Below, one piece after another: positions 5,429-5,801 of a DNA stretch of 5,801 bases (position 1 is its first letter; every line of letters begins with the position of its first letter). The position numbers and the translations under genes are program-made. Location of the stretch: assembly GCA_003558575.1 (NCBI GenBank), contig PWPY01000089.1, forward strand, positions 1 through 5,801, in the 5' to 3' direction. Below the pieces are notes generated by a model. It did not search any database and was not told where the DNA came from. It saw nothing but the letters and a program-made list of their open reading frames with translations. The stretch comes from Desulfonatronovibrio sp. (lineage in GTDB: Bacteria > Desulfobacterota > Desulfovibrionia > Desulfovibrionales > Desulfonatronovibrionaceae).

Positions 5429-5801
5429 ATGATTAGAATTAATGAAATATTAGACAAAGCGGCTGCATATCTTTCCGGGCCGGACCAGGCTCTGATTCAG
5501 AAGGCATATGTGTTCTCAGCCTCTGCCCATGCAGGCCAGATCAGGCTGAGTGGTGAGCCGTATTTGTCCCATCCTCTTGAAGTTACCAATATCCTGACGG
5601 AGATGCATCTTGATGCACCCACAGTAGCTGCCGGCCTTCTCCACGATACAGTGGAAGACACTAAAGCCACCCTCGAAGAAATAAATGATCAGTTTGGCCA
5701 GGATGTAGCTAAGATAGTCAGCGGGGTAACCAAAATCGGCAAGATGAGTTTCGAATCCAAGGAAGAAGCTCAGGCTGAAAATATCCGGAAAATGATTCTG
5801 G
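5429..5801 (+). CDS. RelA/SpoT-family (p)ppGpp synthetase/hydrolase, N-terminal part
   Basis: The frame starts at ATG 5429 and runs off the window end after 124 complete codons. The visible part is the HD hydrolase domain of long RSH enzymes, which remove pyrophosphate from the 3' position of (p)ppGpp using manganese. Metal and substrate positions are present: R39 in AHAGQIRLSGEPY, H48 in LSHPLEV, H72-D73 in GLLHDTVEDT, and E76-D77. VSGVTKIGKM follows as expected. An intact HDxxED set argues for an active hydrolase (Rel or SpoT type) rather than a degenerate RelA; the synthetase and regulatory domains would lie beyond the window. It follows the DUF89-like gene after 60 bases on the same strand, with no terminator I can see between them. 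The ribosome binding site is weak. Confidence 0.93.
   Translation, partial: MIRINEILDKAAAYLSGPDQALIQKAYVFSASAHAGQIRLSGEPYLSHPLEVTNILTEMHLDAPTVAAGLLHDTVEDTKATLEEINDQFGQDVAKIVSGVTKIGKMSFESKEEAQAENIRKMIL

Overview
The window looks like chromosomal DNA from a motile, moderate-GC deltaproteobacterium, most likely a sulfate reducer of the order Desulfovibrionales (Desulfobacterota). This rests on the gene order flgL - csrA - fliW followed by a small flgM-like gene and a gene resembling the 'DVU0524 family FlgM-associated protein', a set I associate from memory with Desulfovibrio flagellar loci. The species cannot be named from sequence alone.

Left half (1-2355), late flagellar control. The end of flgL (hook-filament junction protein) is followed on the + strand by csrA (RNA-binding translational regulator) and fliW (flagellin-binding CsrA antagonist), which overlap by 28 bases. 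Convergent on the - strand are flgM (anti-sigma-28 factor) and, upstream of it, the DVU0524-type gene. Each - strand gene has a recognisable sigma-28 (FliA) promoter candidate in front of it. The module therefore combines two checkpoints: FlgM on sigma-28, and FliW/flagellin on CsrA. The DVU0524-type reading frame is interrupted by an in-frame TAA at codon 29 although the sequence on both sides looks intact.

Middle (2308-2740), about 430 bases without a gene. It holds the sigma-28 promoter, an AT-rich tract, a 10-bp direct repeat, and a long imperfect inverted repeat (arms of 62 and 67 bases around a 46-base spacer, 2496-2670) that no gene explains. A weak nadK promoter candidate lies next to nadK.

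Right half (2741-5801), a + strand cluster of nucleotide metabolism and stress genes. nadK (NAD kinase) is followed 3 bases later by a 593-residue protein with a central DUF89/ARMT1-like (metal-dependent phosphatase) core, a long unassigned N-terminal region and an unassigned C-terminal region. It starts at TTG behind a strong ribosome binding site. After 60 bases comes the N-terminal HD hydrolase domain of a RelA/SpoT-type (p)ppGpp enzyme, cut by the window end.

Most of the window is ordinary core genome. The items worth a second look are the interrupted FlgM-associated gene under an intact promoter, the large inverted repeat, the GGA-rich csrA leader, and the uncharacterised DUF89-like protein between nadK and rel.
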